Shown one piece after another: positions 43,457 through 51,649 of a stretch of DNA of 64,000 nt (position 1 is the stretch's first letter; each line of letters opens with the position of its first letter). Under the pieces are notes generated by a model, which was not told where the DNA came from, made no database searches, and saw only the letters and a list, made by a program, of their open reading frames with translations. The stretch spans positions 62,001 through 126,000 of the forward strand of contig UQST01000004.1 of the NCBI GenBank assembly GCA_900543815.1, written 5' to 3'. This DNA is from an uncultured Prevotellaceae bacterium (GTDB taxonomy: Bacteria > Bacteroidota > Bacteroidia > Bacteroidales > Bacteroidaceae). Both the position numbers and the translations under genes were made by a program.

Positions 43457-46399
43457 TCAGAAGCCATAGGGGAAATCGTCATCGCCTTCTCCGGCCTCGT
43501 CCTCTTCGCTCTCCTGCTCATCCACAGCGTCATCGGGGTCGATGATCTTGAGGTCTGTGGGTTCGTCTATCTGCAAGTCTTCGGGAACCTGCATGGGTGC
43601 GAAGTGTGAGTCATAGAACTTCTTGTAGTCATCGAAGCTGTATTCTGTGCCGATGAGCTTCATATTCTCCTCCGACACAAGCAGCGAGCGTATGCCCTTG
43701 AGCAGGGTGCCCATGTGCTTGTCGGCGTATAGCTTCTGTGCATAGGCGTGCACCTCGTCGTAGGAGAGGAAGCCCTTGACGGCCATGAGGCGCAGTCCGC
43801 GGTCCTCGGTAATCTCGATGTCGAAGTTGCGCACCATGTAGCTGGTGAAGTTGTAGCGTGCCATCTCAAAGAGCAGAAGGTCCTCGTCGAGGCTTGCGGT
43901 GGGGTAGGCCAGCAGGAATACGAAGTTGCTGTAGCGCTCGTCAGACAGTGGCTTGGCGGCACCGGTGCTGTCGGCACCTTCGGGTCGCGAGCGTCGTGAC
44001 CAGATGCTGCTGGCATCGAAGCGCTCGTTCATCAGTTGCCGTCCCTCGTCGAGGCCCTTGACAATGGCTTTGGCCAGCTCTGTCACCTCCTCCTTGGGGT
44101 AGTTCTGCACCACGTCCTTCAGTGTGACCATGAAGGTGTCGCGCTCTCCGCCGTAGAGGTTGGCCATGGCCCTGACGAAGAGCATGCGGGCGCGGTGTGC
44201 TCCGTGGGGGAAATTCTCGGTGCTGAAGGCGTAGTTCTTCTCCACCTGCGCATAGTCGCCTTGCAGATATGACTGGTATGCCTGGGCATAGACAGAGTCC
44301 TCCATGTGCTTGCCCTGCCGTGCGATGGCCTCGTAGTAGGGGCTTCCTAGCAGTGCGGCAAGCTTGCCCTCGGGGTATTGTGCCAGCAGGCTGTCGCGGT
44401 AGCGCTGTGCTTCGTCGGGTTTGCCTGTGCGCCCGTAGAGCAGGAACAGGTGGTAGTAGATGTTGTCGAGGCCTTCCCTGTCGGGGAAGTCAGCCAGCAG
44501 CCTCAGCATGGTGCGCTCTGCCAGAGGGAAATCCTCGAGGCGCTCCTGTTCCAGGATGCCTGCGTTGTAGAGTGCCTCGGAGAGCAGTGAGTTCGACTCC
44601 TCCATCTGTTCCTCGGTGAAGGGAATCTGCTTCATGTAGTACTCGTGGTGGTGCGGGTCGTTGGCCAGAGAGTCCTTGCGTGCCTGTTCCTCGGCATCGG
44701 CGGCATCATCGCCGCCTGCTCCATACAGGCTGTCGGCCTTTGCCTCGTCCATCTGTCCGCTGCTGCTGTCATCGCCGCCAGGCAGTGACTGGCGGTTGCT
44801 GATGCGCCAGTAGTCCTCGTTGGGGCGCTGTCCCCAGCGCTTGTGGAACTCCTCCTCGCCCTTCTTTACCATAGAGGGGTTGTAGAAGTACCACGCACCC
44901 TTGGTCCCCCCGGCATTGCCGGCCGTGTTGCCCGGCTGTGTCCTTTGGGTGCCTGCGGTGCCCTTGTTTCCCTGGGTGTTGCCTGTGGCAGAGGCCGTTC
45001 CGTTGCGTGCTTCCTTCTTGGCTTCCTCCTTCTCCTTCTTCTTCAGGGCCGTTATCACGCGGTCGATGGCCGCTGTGCGGTCTGCTTCGCTCATCTGTGC
45101 CAGTGCCTGCAGGCTGTCCTGCAGTTTGATGGTGCTCAGATGAGGCTCCAGTTCAGCGAGTATCTCGCTTCTGCGCTCCGCCTCCTTGCGCTCGGGGTGC
45201 TCCTTGCTGAGGATGGCTACACACTCCTTGTAGGTGCGTGCCGCATTGATGTAATCCTCCTGCTCCCAGTACATCTGGCTCAGGCGAAGCAGCAGCATGG
45301 CCTTCGACGGCCCGCTCTTGGTGGCATCCTTGACGCCCTTCTCCCATGCCCCCAGGCAGCGGGCTGTGTCCTGCACGCCCAGATAGATGTTGCCCATGGC
45401 GTAATACACCTGGTCGAGGTAGTCCTTGTTCTTGTCGCTCTTTGCCATTCGCTTCAGTCGCGAAATCATCTGGCTGAACTTCCCCTTGGGCATCACCTCG
45501 GTCTGCAGGATGCTTGCGTTGAACGACATTTCGTATGGCGGACTGGCCTTGCGCACTTTGCTCAATGCCTTGTAGGCCATTGCGTTGTTGCCTGTCTCGC
45601 GGTAGAGCTGTCCCAGCAGGAAGTTGAGTCGTGCCCGTTCAATCTTCCCCTTGGTGTGCTTGATGGCACCGCGCAGGCATGGTATGGCCTCCTGATACTG
45701 CCGGGTGAGTATCTTGTAGGCTGCCTCGGTGTTCTCTTTCTCGATGGTTCCATGGCGTGTGATGCTGTCGTGCCGCATCTTTCCCAGTATGTCCTCGGCG
45801 TCGTAGGCCCATCCCAGCGCCACGTAGCAGCGTGCCAGTCGCGCCTTGGCCACGCATGTGATGTCGGGCTGCGTGCTGTAGAGCCGCAGGATATAGTTGT
45901 AGGTGCTGGCCGCTTCGATGAATTCGCCACGGCGGAACTGTGCCTCGGCCATGAGGAACCATGCGCGGTAGAGGTATGGGTTGAACTCCTTGCGAGCCAG
46001 GTAGGCTTTCTCCTTGGCCGTCTTGCGCTTGTTGGCATTGGTGGTCGGGCGCTTCTTGATGCTGTGCAGCTTGATGGCCTTCTCGCTCTTGGTGATGGCC
46101 GTCTCGTAGTTTCCCTTGCCCAGTTCGGCGGTCTTCTTGTTCGTGCAGATGTACATGGGCAGCATCTGGGTGTAGTCTTCCACGTGTCCCTTAAGCTGTG
46201 CCTCGCGCCCTTCCTTATAGGCCACTTGGCCGTTGTAGAGCGTGTTGAAGCGTGCCGTGGTGGCATGGAAGAATCGGGTGGCCGAGGTGTTCTTCTTGGT
46301 CGAGCAGGATGCAAGTGCAAACATTACAAGTATATACATGCACAGGCGGATGCCTCTGCGGCACCTGCCTCTGTGTCCTGTGTATGTATGCATTCTCAT
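43457..46399 (-). CDS. Large TPR lipoprotein, PorW/SprE-like
   Basis: 980 residues. Lipobox MFALASC and the mature start TKKNTSATRFFHATTARFNTLYNGQVAYKEG match the PorW/SprE family, whose members in Porphyromonas and Flavobacterium are needed for type IX secretion and gliding. Many tetratricopeptide repeats run through both halves, with a low-complexity Gly/Thr/Asn linker near residues 490-520. It stands 37 bases before porX on the same strand, so secretion machinery and its regulator appear linked here. Starts at 46393 or 46339 are alternatives. Confidence 0.87.
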   Translation of the reverse strand: MRMHTYTGHRGRCRRGIRLCMYILVMFALASCSTKKNTSATRFFHATTARFNTLYNGQVAYKEGREAQLKGHVEDYTQMLPMYICTNKKTAELGKGNYETAITKSEKAIKLHSIKKRPTTNANKRKTAKEKAYLARKEFNPYLYRAWFLMAEAQFRRGEFIEAASTYNYILRLYSTQPDITCVAKARLARCYVALGWAYDAEDILGKMRHDSITRHGTIEKENTEAAYKILTRQYQEAIPCLRGAIKHTKGKIERARLNFLLGQLYRETGNNAMAYKALSKVRKASPPYEMSFNASILQTEVMPKGKFSQMISRLKRMAKSDKNKDYLDQVYYAMGNIYLGVQDTARCLGAWEKGVKDATKSGPSKAMLLLRLSQMYWEQEDYINAARTYKECVAILSKEHPERKEAERRSEILAELEPHLSTIKLQDSLQALAQMSEADRTAAIDRVITALKKKEKEEAKKEARNGTASATGNTQGNKGTAGTQRTQPGNTAGNAGGTKGAWYFYNPSMVKKGEEEFHKRWGQRPNEDYWRISNRQSLPGGDDSSSGQMDEAKADSLYGAGGDDAADAEEQARKDSLANDPHHHEYYMKQIPFTEEQMEESNSLLSEALYNAGILEQERLEDFPLAERTMLRLLADFPDREGLDNIYYHLFLLYGRTGKPDEAQRYRDSLLAQYPEGKLAALLGSPYYEAIARQGKHMEDSVYAQAYQSYLQGDYAQVEKNYAFSTENFPHGAHRARMLFVRAMANLYGGERDTFMVTLKDVVQNYPKEEVTELAKAIVKGLDEGRQLMNERFDASSIWSRRSRPEGADSTGAAKPLSDERYSNFVFLLAYPTASLDEDLLLFEMARYNFTSYMVRNFDIEITEDRGLRLMAVKGFLSYDEVHAYAQKLYADKHMGTLLKGIRSLLVSEENMKLIGTEYSFDDYKKFYDSHFAPMQVPEDLQIDEPTDLKIIDPDDAVDEQESEEDEAGEGDDDFPYGF

Positions 46400-46488
46400 C
46401 CCTCGTGTCCTTTGCGGGCCTGCCGCAGCCCTTGCCTTGCCCTCTGCATGGTGGTGGCAGATGGCTGTCGGGTGCGGCGCAATGCCCC

Positions 46489-46522
46489 TATTATATAACG
46501 TTCGCGCGTACCTATATATTAT
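46489..46522. repeat. AT/GC alternating palindromic repeat, copy 3
   Basis: TATTATATAACG, then CGCGCGTACC and TATATATTATG; same composition and order as the tract at 26678-26720. It touches the 3' end of the small membrane-protein gene. Confidence 0.6.
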
Positions 46523-46938
46523 GTGGCGGGCTTGGTTTGTGGTTCCTGCCTTCTCTCCTCCACGATGAGTATCACCTCGTCGCGTACCTCTTCGGGCAGT
46601 TCTATGCCGCGCAACTGCAAGCTGCGTGCCCATCCGGCCACTTCCTCCTCGCGCATGGTGTATAGCACGTCGCGAAACTCGTCGGTCTCCTCGTCGGTGT
46701 AGTCCTCTGGCGCACGTCCCCTGAAGCGGTCCAGGTCCTCGTCATCGTAGTATTCCACGCCCTTGCTCACCGCTGAGAGCAGACTCTCTTTCTCGCACAC
46801 CTCGTGTTGTCCGCAGCATTCCGCGTCGGGGATGACGGGTGCTTCCACCTTCTCGGCTCCCTTGTTGTGGTACAGATACAGCATGGCTGCCACCGCGCCC
46901 AGCGCCAGCAGACTGATGACGGTGATTATGTATATCAT
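46519..46938 (-). CDS. Small single-pass membrane protein, conserved hypothetical
   Basis: 139 residues: an N-terminal membrane helix (YIITVISLLALGAVAAMLYLY), a Cys pair (ECCGQHEVC) and a long acidic C-terminal domain (DDEDLDRFRGRAPEDYTDEE). Its ATG overlaps the aroA stop (46938-46935). This small gene next to aroA is common in Bacteroidales. I do not know its function; the Cys/acidic region could bind metal, which is speculation. Confidence 0.8.
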   Translation of the reverse strand: MIYIITVISLLALGAVAAMLYLYHNKGAEKVEAPVIPDAECCGQHEVCEKESLLSAVSKGVEYYDDEDLDRFRGRAPEDYTDEETDEFRDVLYTMREEEVAGWARSLQLRGIELPEEVRDEVILIVEERRQEPQTKPAT

Positions 46939-48212
46939 CCTTGTGCTCCTCCTTCCTGTTCCTCTTCGATGTGGAAGCCCTTGAGCTCCTGCCAGAAGCG
47001 TGGGTAGGACTTGCTCACCACCTGCGGGTCATTCATCTCCAGGCGGCCGGTCACCATGCAGGCGGGTGCCAGCGACATGGCCATGCGGTGGTCCTCATAG
47101 GTGTCGGCCACCGGGCGCTCCTGTGCAGCGCAGCGCTCGCCGTCCCATGAGAGCACGCAGCCGTCCTGCTCCCTGAGCCTATAGCCCAGCTTGCCCAGCT
47201 CGGTGCAGAGTGCCGCCAGGCGGTCGGTCTCCTTAATCTTCAGGCTCTGCAAGCCTGTGAAGCGGAAGGTGACACCCAGCAGGGCGCAGGTCACCACCAC
47301 CGTCTGTGCCAGGTCGGGCTGCCGCACGAAATCGTACTCATAGTGCTCGCAGGGTTTGCCACAGCGTGTGAGGCGGATGCCTTCGGTGCCGTCTCCATCG
47401 CGTACAAACTCAGTGGCGATGCCCAGCGGGCGGAATATCTCGCGTATGGCAGCATCGCCCTGCAGACTCTGGCTGAAGAGTCCGCTCAGAGTGACAGAGG
47501 GTTCGCTGTCGTGCGTGAGTGCCATCATCTCGTACCAGTAGCTGCTTGCGCTCCAGTCGTTCTCCACTGTGTAGGGTGTTGGCGCGTACTTCACCGGTTC
47601 CACCCTGAGCGTGCGCCCGTCCTGCCAACGGGCCTTGGCTCCGAAGGTACCCATGATGGCGAGCGTCATGTCGATATAGGGGCGGCTCACGATATTGCCT
47701 GTCAGGGTGAGCGTGAGCCCCTGTTCCATCATGGGGGCTATCATCAGCAATGCGCTGATATACTGACTGCTCACGCTCCCGGCCAACTCCAGCGCTCCGC
47801 CCTGCAGACTGCGGCCTGTGATGCGCAGCGGCGGGAACCCATCTTCGGCGGCATACTCGACTGCCGCACCCAGCCGGTGCAGGGCATCCACCAGAATGCC
47901 GATGGGGCGGTGGCGCATCCGCTCGGTGCCCGTGATGGTGTGCGTGCCAGGGGTGATGCTCAGATATGCGGTGAGAAATCGCATTGCGGTGCCTGCCGCC
48001 ATGATGTCGATTACGTCGGGCATAGTGCTCAATGCACGCAGCATGACCTGTGTGTCGTCGCAGTCGGAGAGGTTTCTCACCTCGGGCACCTGCCCTGCGC
48101 AGTTTCGCGCAGCCAGTGCCTGGATGATGAGAGCACGGTTGCTAATACTCTTGCTTGCAGGTAGTTGTGCGTGCACGCGGAGCCTCTCTGGCGGGTATAT
48201 AATGATACGCAT
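46935..48212 (-). CDS. aroA: 3-phosphoshikimate 1-carboxyvinyltransferase (EPSP synthase)
   Basis: Sixth step of the shikimate pathway to chorismate. 425 residues, near the usual length. LPASKSISNRALIIQALA (substrate Lys/Ser), TAMRFLTAYLS (NAGTAMR equivalent), SVSSQYISALLM, LQSLKIKETDRL and DHRMAMS are all present. First gene of the minus-strand run, with a TAACTTTG -7 element at 48258-48251. Confidence 0.96.
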   Translation of the reverse strand: MRIIIYPPERLRVHAQLPASKSISNRALIIQALAARNCAGQVPEVRNLSDCDDTQVMLRALSTMPDVIDIMAAGTAMRFLTAYLSITPGTHTITGTERMRHRPIGILVDALHRLGAAVEYAAEDGFPPLRITGRSLQGGALELAGSVSSQYISALLMIAPMMEQGLTLTLTGNIVSRPYIDMTLAIMGTFGAKARWQDGRTLRVEPVKYAPTPYTVENDWSASSYWYEMMALTHDSEPSVTLSGLFSQSLQGDAAIREIFRPLGIATEFVRDGDGTEGIRLTRCGKPCEHYEYDFVRQPDLAQTVVVTCALLGVTFRFTGLQSLKIKETDRLAALCTELGKLGYRLREQDGCVLSWDGERCAAQERPVADTYEDHRMAMSLAPACMVTGRLEMNDPQVVSKSYPRFWQELKGFHIEEEQEGGAQG

Positions 48213-48266
48213 AGATGTCTAATATGATGAATTTGCTTGCAAATACGTTACAAAGTTACGAAAATA

Positions 48267-48298
48267 TTTGGAGGGAATGAAAAATCACCGTACCTTTG
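48267..48298 (+). promoter_or_regulatory. Promoter of tRNA-Pro
   Basis: TTTG at 48267-48270, 20-bp spacer, TACCTTTG at 48291-48298; start about 12 bases before the mature tRNA. Confidence 0.88.
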
Positions 48299-48317
48299 CA
48301 GTGCAAATAAAAGGTAA

Positions 48318-48390
48318 CGGGATGTAGCGCAGTTGGTAGCGCACACGTCTGGGGGGCGCGAGGTCGCAAGTTCGAGTCTTGTCATCCCGA
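48318..48390 (+). tRNA. tRNA-Pro (anticodon GGG)
   Basis: 73 bases. Acceptor CGGGATG pairs with CATCCCG; D arm GCGC-AGTTGGTA-GCGC; anticodon loop CTGGGGG gives GGG; T arm GCAAG-TTCGAGT-CTTGT; discriminator A followed by CC but not A, so the final CCA base is not encoded. The anticodon stem has one A-C mismatch (second pair). Own promoter and terminator. Confidence 0.93.
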
Positions 48391-48399
48391 CCTAAGAAA

Positions 48400-48439
48400 G
48401 GGCTGGATTCCATTTGGAACCCAGCCCTATTTCTTTTTT
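48400..48439 (+). terminator. Terminator of tRNA-Pro
   Basis: GGGCTGGATTCC and GGAACCCAGCCC form a stem of about 11 bp around CATTT-type loop, followed by TTTCTTTTTT. Confidence 0.9.
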
Positions 48440-48547
48440 GGCGCGGCCGTAGGTGCCGGGCGCGGCGGCCTTTCGGGTGGCACAGGACTGTGGTGGAGTG
48501 AGAGCAGCTGGGCTCCCGGCTGCTGTGGTGGCATTGGCTGGAAAAAT

Positions 48548-48625
48548 GCAGTGCGCTGCATGGGCCTTTGCACCGCGCTGCATCGGTCATCTCAGCGCGC
48601 TGCGTTTGCCTTTGCACCGCACTGC
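48548..48625 (-). repeat. Four-palindrome 22-bp-pitch element, copy 6
   Basis: Units at 48548, 48570, 48592 and 48614 (GCAGTGCGCTGC, GCACCGCGCTGC, TCAGCGCGCTGC, GCACCGCACTGC). Preceded by GGAAAAAT. Lies between the tRNA terminator and the end of the LicD gene. Confidence 0.9.
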
Positions 48626-48808
48626 TTGGGATTCTTCATTTTGATGGAATGGAAATGCCGTGGCTCTTTGTCGTGGCTGCCAGCATGGAAAACGGAGCGG
48701 CCGGGTGCCCCTGCCTGCATAGTGCTGCCAGCATGGACACCCGGCCGTTCTCTGCCGTGTGGTCTTGTACATCCGTCCAAGCGGTCGGGCGAATGTGGTT
48801 GTATGGGC

Positions 48809-49663
48809 TTAGCGCCGCTTCTTCATCTCCCTCACCTCATCGATGGAGTATCTGTGGTCAAGGCATATGAAGTACTCGGGATGAGGCACGCGCTTGTCCT
48901 CGGGGGGCAACTGCATGTAGTCGCCATAGAGCAGGCGCAGGTAGGCATCGTAGTCGCGCGGCACGGTGACCGTGGTGGTCTCGAAAGGCAGCTCGATGAC
49001 ATCCCTGAACCACTGCGTCTGGAATATCCTTCCTTCCCACTGCGTCACGCACACACACTTCTTGCCCGAAGCCCCGGTGGCGTATGTGCGCTCGAAGTCG
49101 AGGAAGCGCTGCAGGTACTTCTTGGGGTTGCGCTTGCGCCAGAGGTTGAGTACGCGCACTCCTGCTCCGTGGATGTCGCCGTGCAGCAGGCAGGTGAAGA
49201 TGGAGGAGAAGCGGAACTGGCACACCGAGTTGATGTACTTGTCAAAGAAGTGATGGCTGCGGAACTGGCGTGCGGCGATGGTTGCATCGTCCTCGTCAAA
49301 CTCGTCCATGGGGAAGATATCCACATAGATGCCCATGATGAAGGGCATGTGCTCAAACTCCCAAATGGTGCTGCCACGGTGGGATATCTTGGCAAAGGGT
49401 GCGTAGTAGCCCTCGTCGGCCACCGAGATGATGTCGTAGCCCTCGGCGCGTATGGTATCGCCCATGGCCAGGAGACGGTTGTAGTCGGCCCGTGGCACGT
49501 AGATGTCTATGTCATCGTCCCAGGGTATGAAGCCCTGGTGACGCACTGCTCCGAGCACAGTGCCGCCGCATCCCACATATCGTATGCCGTTTCTCTGGAA
49601 AAAATCCTTGGTGAAGAGGAACGTCTCAAGCAGCTTTTCCTTCTGCAGGTCGCCTTTGATCAT
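48809..49663 (-). CDS. LicD-family phosphotransferase
   Basis: 284 residues. RYVGCGGTVLGAVRHQGFIPWDDDIDIYV is the LicD nucleotidyltransferase-fold signature with the metal-binding DDDID. LicD proteins transfer phosphocholine or similar phospho-alcohols from a CDP carrier to surface glycans. It is the last gene of a three-gene minus-strand cassette whose first gene could make a CDP-alcohol. The identity of the transferred group is inferred, not proven. Confidence 0.9.
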   Translation of the reverse strand: MIKGDLQKEKLLETFLFTKDFFQRNGIRYVGCGGTVLGAVRHQGFIPWDDDIDIYVPRADYNRLLAMGDTIRAEGYDIISVADEGYYAPFAKISHRGSTIWEFEHMPFIMGIYVDIFPMDEFDEDDATIAARQFRSHHFFDKYINSVCQFRFSSIFTCLLHGDIHGAGVRVLNLWRKRNPKKYLQRFLDFERTYATGASGKKCVCVTQWEGRIFQTQWFRDVIELPFETTTVTVPRDYDAYLRLLYGDYMQLPPEDKRVPHPEYFICLDHRYSIDEVREMKKRR

Positions 49664-49669
49664 ATCTGG

Positions 49670-50713
49670 TCAGTCGAATAGGTTGAGGAACAGTTCGGCG
49701 CACCACAGCTGCCACTTCTGGTTGCCTGTGAGCTTGTGCAGGGGTATGTCCTGGCGGAACTCCGCTCTCTTGGGACCCTCCCACTGGCTGAAGATGGCAT
49801 CCACAGGGCGTGGCATGGGTATCTTGAAGGGAATCTCCAGGTCGGGGTACTTGATTGCATAGAGTCCGCGCACCAGGTACTTGGGCTCTCCGTTGCGCAC
49901 GCGGTCCATGTCGAGGGGGTCTGCCATGACGAGGCGGGCGTAGGGGTCGTAGTAGGGCAGGCGCGCTACGGCGAAGGCGTTGAGGTATGAGCTGGAGCTC
50001 TCTATCGAGAACACTTCGTCCATGAAGCGCATATAGTCTATGCCACCATCGGCGGTGCGATAGCGCTCGTAGAGCTCCATCTGTGACACAGGATGCGTGA
50101 GTACAAGGTCGGGCTCAAGGAATGTGTAGCGCCGCGCAAAGGAGTCGAAGTCCCACAGTGGAGTGATGAGCTTGTCCATGCCACCGAATATGAGGTCGGC
50201 GCTCTCGCCCACGAGCATCATCTGCACGCCGTCTTTCTTGGCCATGATGGCGGCCTTGTATATCTGCGGCTCGATGGAGTGTACGGGCGCGTCCTTGGCT
50301 GCCATGACGATGGGAGCGTACTTGTGGTAGTCGTCGAAGTCGATGCTGACCAGGTGGTGCTGCAGTCCCAGGCGGCGGCAGTACTCTTTGGCCCTCTTCA
50401 CATCGTCGTCGAAGACACCGGAGTCTGAGATGAAGGTATAGGCGTGGCTGCCTGGCTTGAGGTAGGCTGCCAGGTTGGCACTGTCCATGCCGCCCGATAG
50501 CAGGATGCCGATATTGTTGTACTTCTCGTAGAGGACGTCTATCTGCTTCTGTATCTCGCGGTCTATGTCGGCGCTTGTATGCACTGGTATGCGTTGGTCT
50601 GCGGGAATGGCCTGGTAACATGAATGGTGGAAGCCGGGGAAGAAGTCCGCGCCGTCCTTCCAGATGTATCGGAATGCGATGTATGAACTAAGGCAGAAAT
50701 CCTTGTCTATCAT
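49670..50713 (-). CDS. Asparagine-synthase-like PP-loop protein without glutaminase domain
   Basis: 347 residues. ILLSGGMDSANLAAYL is the PP-loop of ATP pyrophosphatases in the Asn synthase clan, and VGESADLIFGGMDKL corresponds to the GxGxDE(L/I)FGGY region. The N-terminal glutaminase domain with its Cys2 is absent, so it would need ammonia or another amine donor. Such stand-alone domains occur in polysaccharide clusters, where they amidate sugar acids or act on peptidyl/glycan substrates. Six bases separate it from licD. Confidence 0.82.
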   Translation of the reverse strand: MIDKDFCLSSYIAFRYIWKDGADFFPGFHHSCYQAIPADQRIPVHTSADIDREIQKQIDVLYEKYNNIGILLSGGMDSANLAAYLKPGSHAYTFISDSGVFDDDVKRAKEYCRRLGLQHHLVSIDFDDYHKYAPIVMAAKDAPVHSIEPQIYKAAIMAKKDGVQMMLVGESADLIFGGMDKLITPLWDFDSFARRYTFLEPDLVLTHPVSQMELYERYRTADGGIDYMRFMDEVFSIESSSSYLNAFAVARLPYYDPYARLVMADPLDMDRVRNGEPKYLVRGLYAIKYPDLEIPFKIPMPRPVDAIFSQWEGPKRAEFRQDIPLHKLTGNQKWQLWCAELFLNLFD

Positions 50714-50798
50714 ATCTCTTTGTTCTTTTTTGCTCTGCCGAGCAGGTTTGTTATGTGTGTGCTTGCTTGATATGGCCTCTCTGGTGCAGGGGTGCGGC

Positions 50799-51236
50799 TC
50801 AGCGCTTGATGGCGGTTTCGGGATTGTCCCTCACCTGTCCCAGCGCCTTGTTGATGAGGGTGGATGAAACACCCTTGGTGTAGGGAAAATAGACTATCTT
50901 GATGCCGGCCTCTTTGAACTCCTGTTCGTAACGCTTCCATTTGTCCGTGTCGTACCAGTCGTCTCCTACAAAGAGGTAAGAGGCTCCCAGCTTCTTGCAC
51001 ATGGTGAGCTTGTCCATGTCGCTCTGCGGCACCACGGCATCCACGAAGCGTATGCTGCGCACTATCTCCAGCCTGTCCTCGAAGGGTATCATCGCATGCT
51101 TGCCCTTGTAAGTGACGAGGTCGTCGGTGGTGACGCCTACGACCAGCTTGTCGCACATGCCTTTGGCGTTCTTCAATAGGTTGAGGTGTCCCACATGAAA
51201 GAGGTCAAACACCCCGGCGGTATATCCTATGGTCAT
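50799..51236 (-). CDS. Glycerol-3-phosphate cytidylyltransferase-like protein (TagD family)
   Basis: 145 residues. YTAGVFDLFHVGHLNLL contains the HxGH nucleotidyl-transfer motif, and the rest (GVTTDDLVTYKGKHAMIPFEDRLEIV, then FVGDDWYDT) matches TagD and related CTP:alcohol-phosphate cytidylyltransferases. It could supply CDP-glycerol or a similar donor to the LicD protein two genes downstream. Start at 51236 (MTIGYTAGVFD). Its 5' leader can fold compactly (see 51268-51358). Confidence 0.88.
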   Translation of the reverse strand: MTIGYTAGVFDLFHVGHLNLLKNAKGMCDKLVVGVTTDDLVTYKGKHAMIPFEDRLEIVRSIRFVDAVVPQSDMDKLTMCKKLGASYLFVGDDWYDTDKWKRYEQEFKEAGIKIVYFPYTKGVSSTLINKALGQVRDNPETAIKR

Positions 51237-51267
51237 CGTATAAATATAGTATATAATCCTTCTTAGG

Positions 51268-51358
51268 GGCCAGGCAACCCGGCAGTAGCCCGTGAACGGG
51301 CGGTGCCGGGAGGGGTTGCTTGTCCCGGTGCAGCGCTGTGTGAGGCACAGCCCTGGCC
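51268..51358 (-). promoter_or_regulatory. Candidate structured leader RNA of the TagD-like operon
   Basis: A closing stem GGCCAGG (51268-51274) with CCTGGCC (51352-51358) encloses a long hairpin (GCAACC at 51274-51279 with GGTTGC at 51314-51319, then CGGCA/TGCCG, then GCCCG-TGAA-CGGGC at 51288-51301) and a short hairpin GCTGTG/CACAGC (51335-51351). A minus-strand TATTTTTG at 51376-51369 would start transcription right at the fold. I could not match it to a known riboswitch class. Confidence 0.45.
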
Positions 51359-51620
51359 GCTGGCATGGCAAAAATACGAAGATTATCCGAGAAAGTCACG
51401 CCCGAGGGAGTATTATTTTCAAATGCCGCGCCGTAGGGCTTTGTGCTCTCCTGCTCAGTCCGGACGTTGATGGAGAAGCCGGTGTGTGCCGGTTGACAAA
51501 CTATATTCAGCCACTCCGTGCTGCGTATGTGCGGATTGCATCGGGTGTGCAAACAGATTGTTTCCGTCGAATTGCTGAAATGTGTGGACTTCTGCGGGGG
51601 TGTGCAACGATAAAATGTGC

Positions 51621-51628
51621 TAACTTTG
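51621..51628 (+). promoter_or_regulatory. Promoter -7 element of fucosyltransferase-like gene
   Basis: TAACTTTG, 21 bases before the ATG at 51650; no clear -33 box. Confidence 0.62.
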
Positions 51629-51649
51629 TGCGTCAGTAAACGATGATGT

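Larger units (their letters stand above)
51237..51649. other. Divergent intergenic space
   Basis: 413 bases between the TagD-like gene and the fucosyltransferase-like gene. Besides the leader structure and two promoters (51369-51376 minus, 51621-51628 plus) I see nothing. Confidence 0.6.

Noticed and set aside
44843..46498. 551-codon plus-strand ORF opposite the PorW-like gene
   Set aside because: Antisense of a TPR gene with clear lipobox and homology; the plus-strand product is Leu/Val/His-rich with no domain.
48697..48747. GCGGCCGGGTG/CACCCGGCCG inverted repeat as terminator of licD
   Set aside because: The loop of about 30 bases and absence of a T-run make it a weak terminator; noted but not called.
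51268..51358. Known riboswitch (TPP, cobalamin, SAM) in the TagD-like leader
   Set aside because: None of the signature sequences of these classes could be matched by eye, so it is reported only as an unassigned fold.
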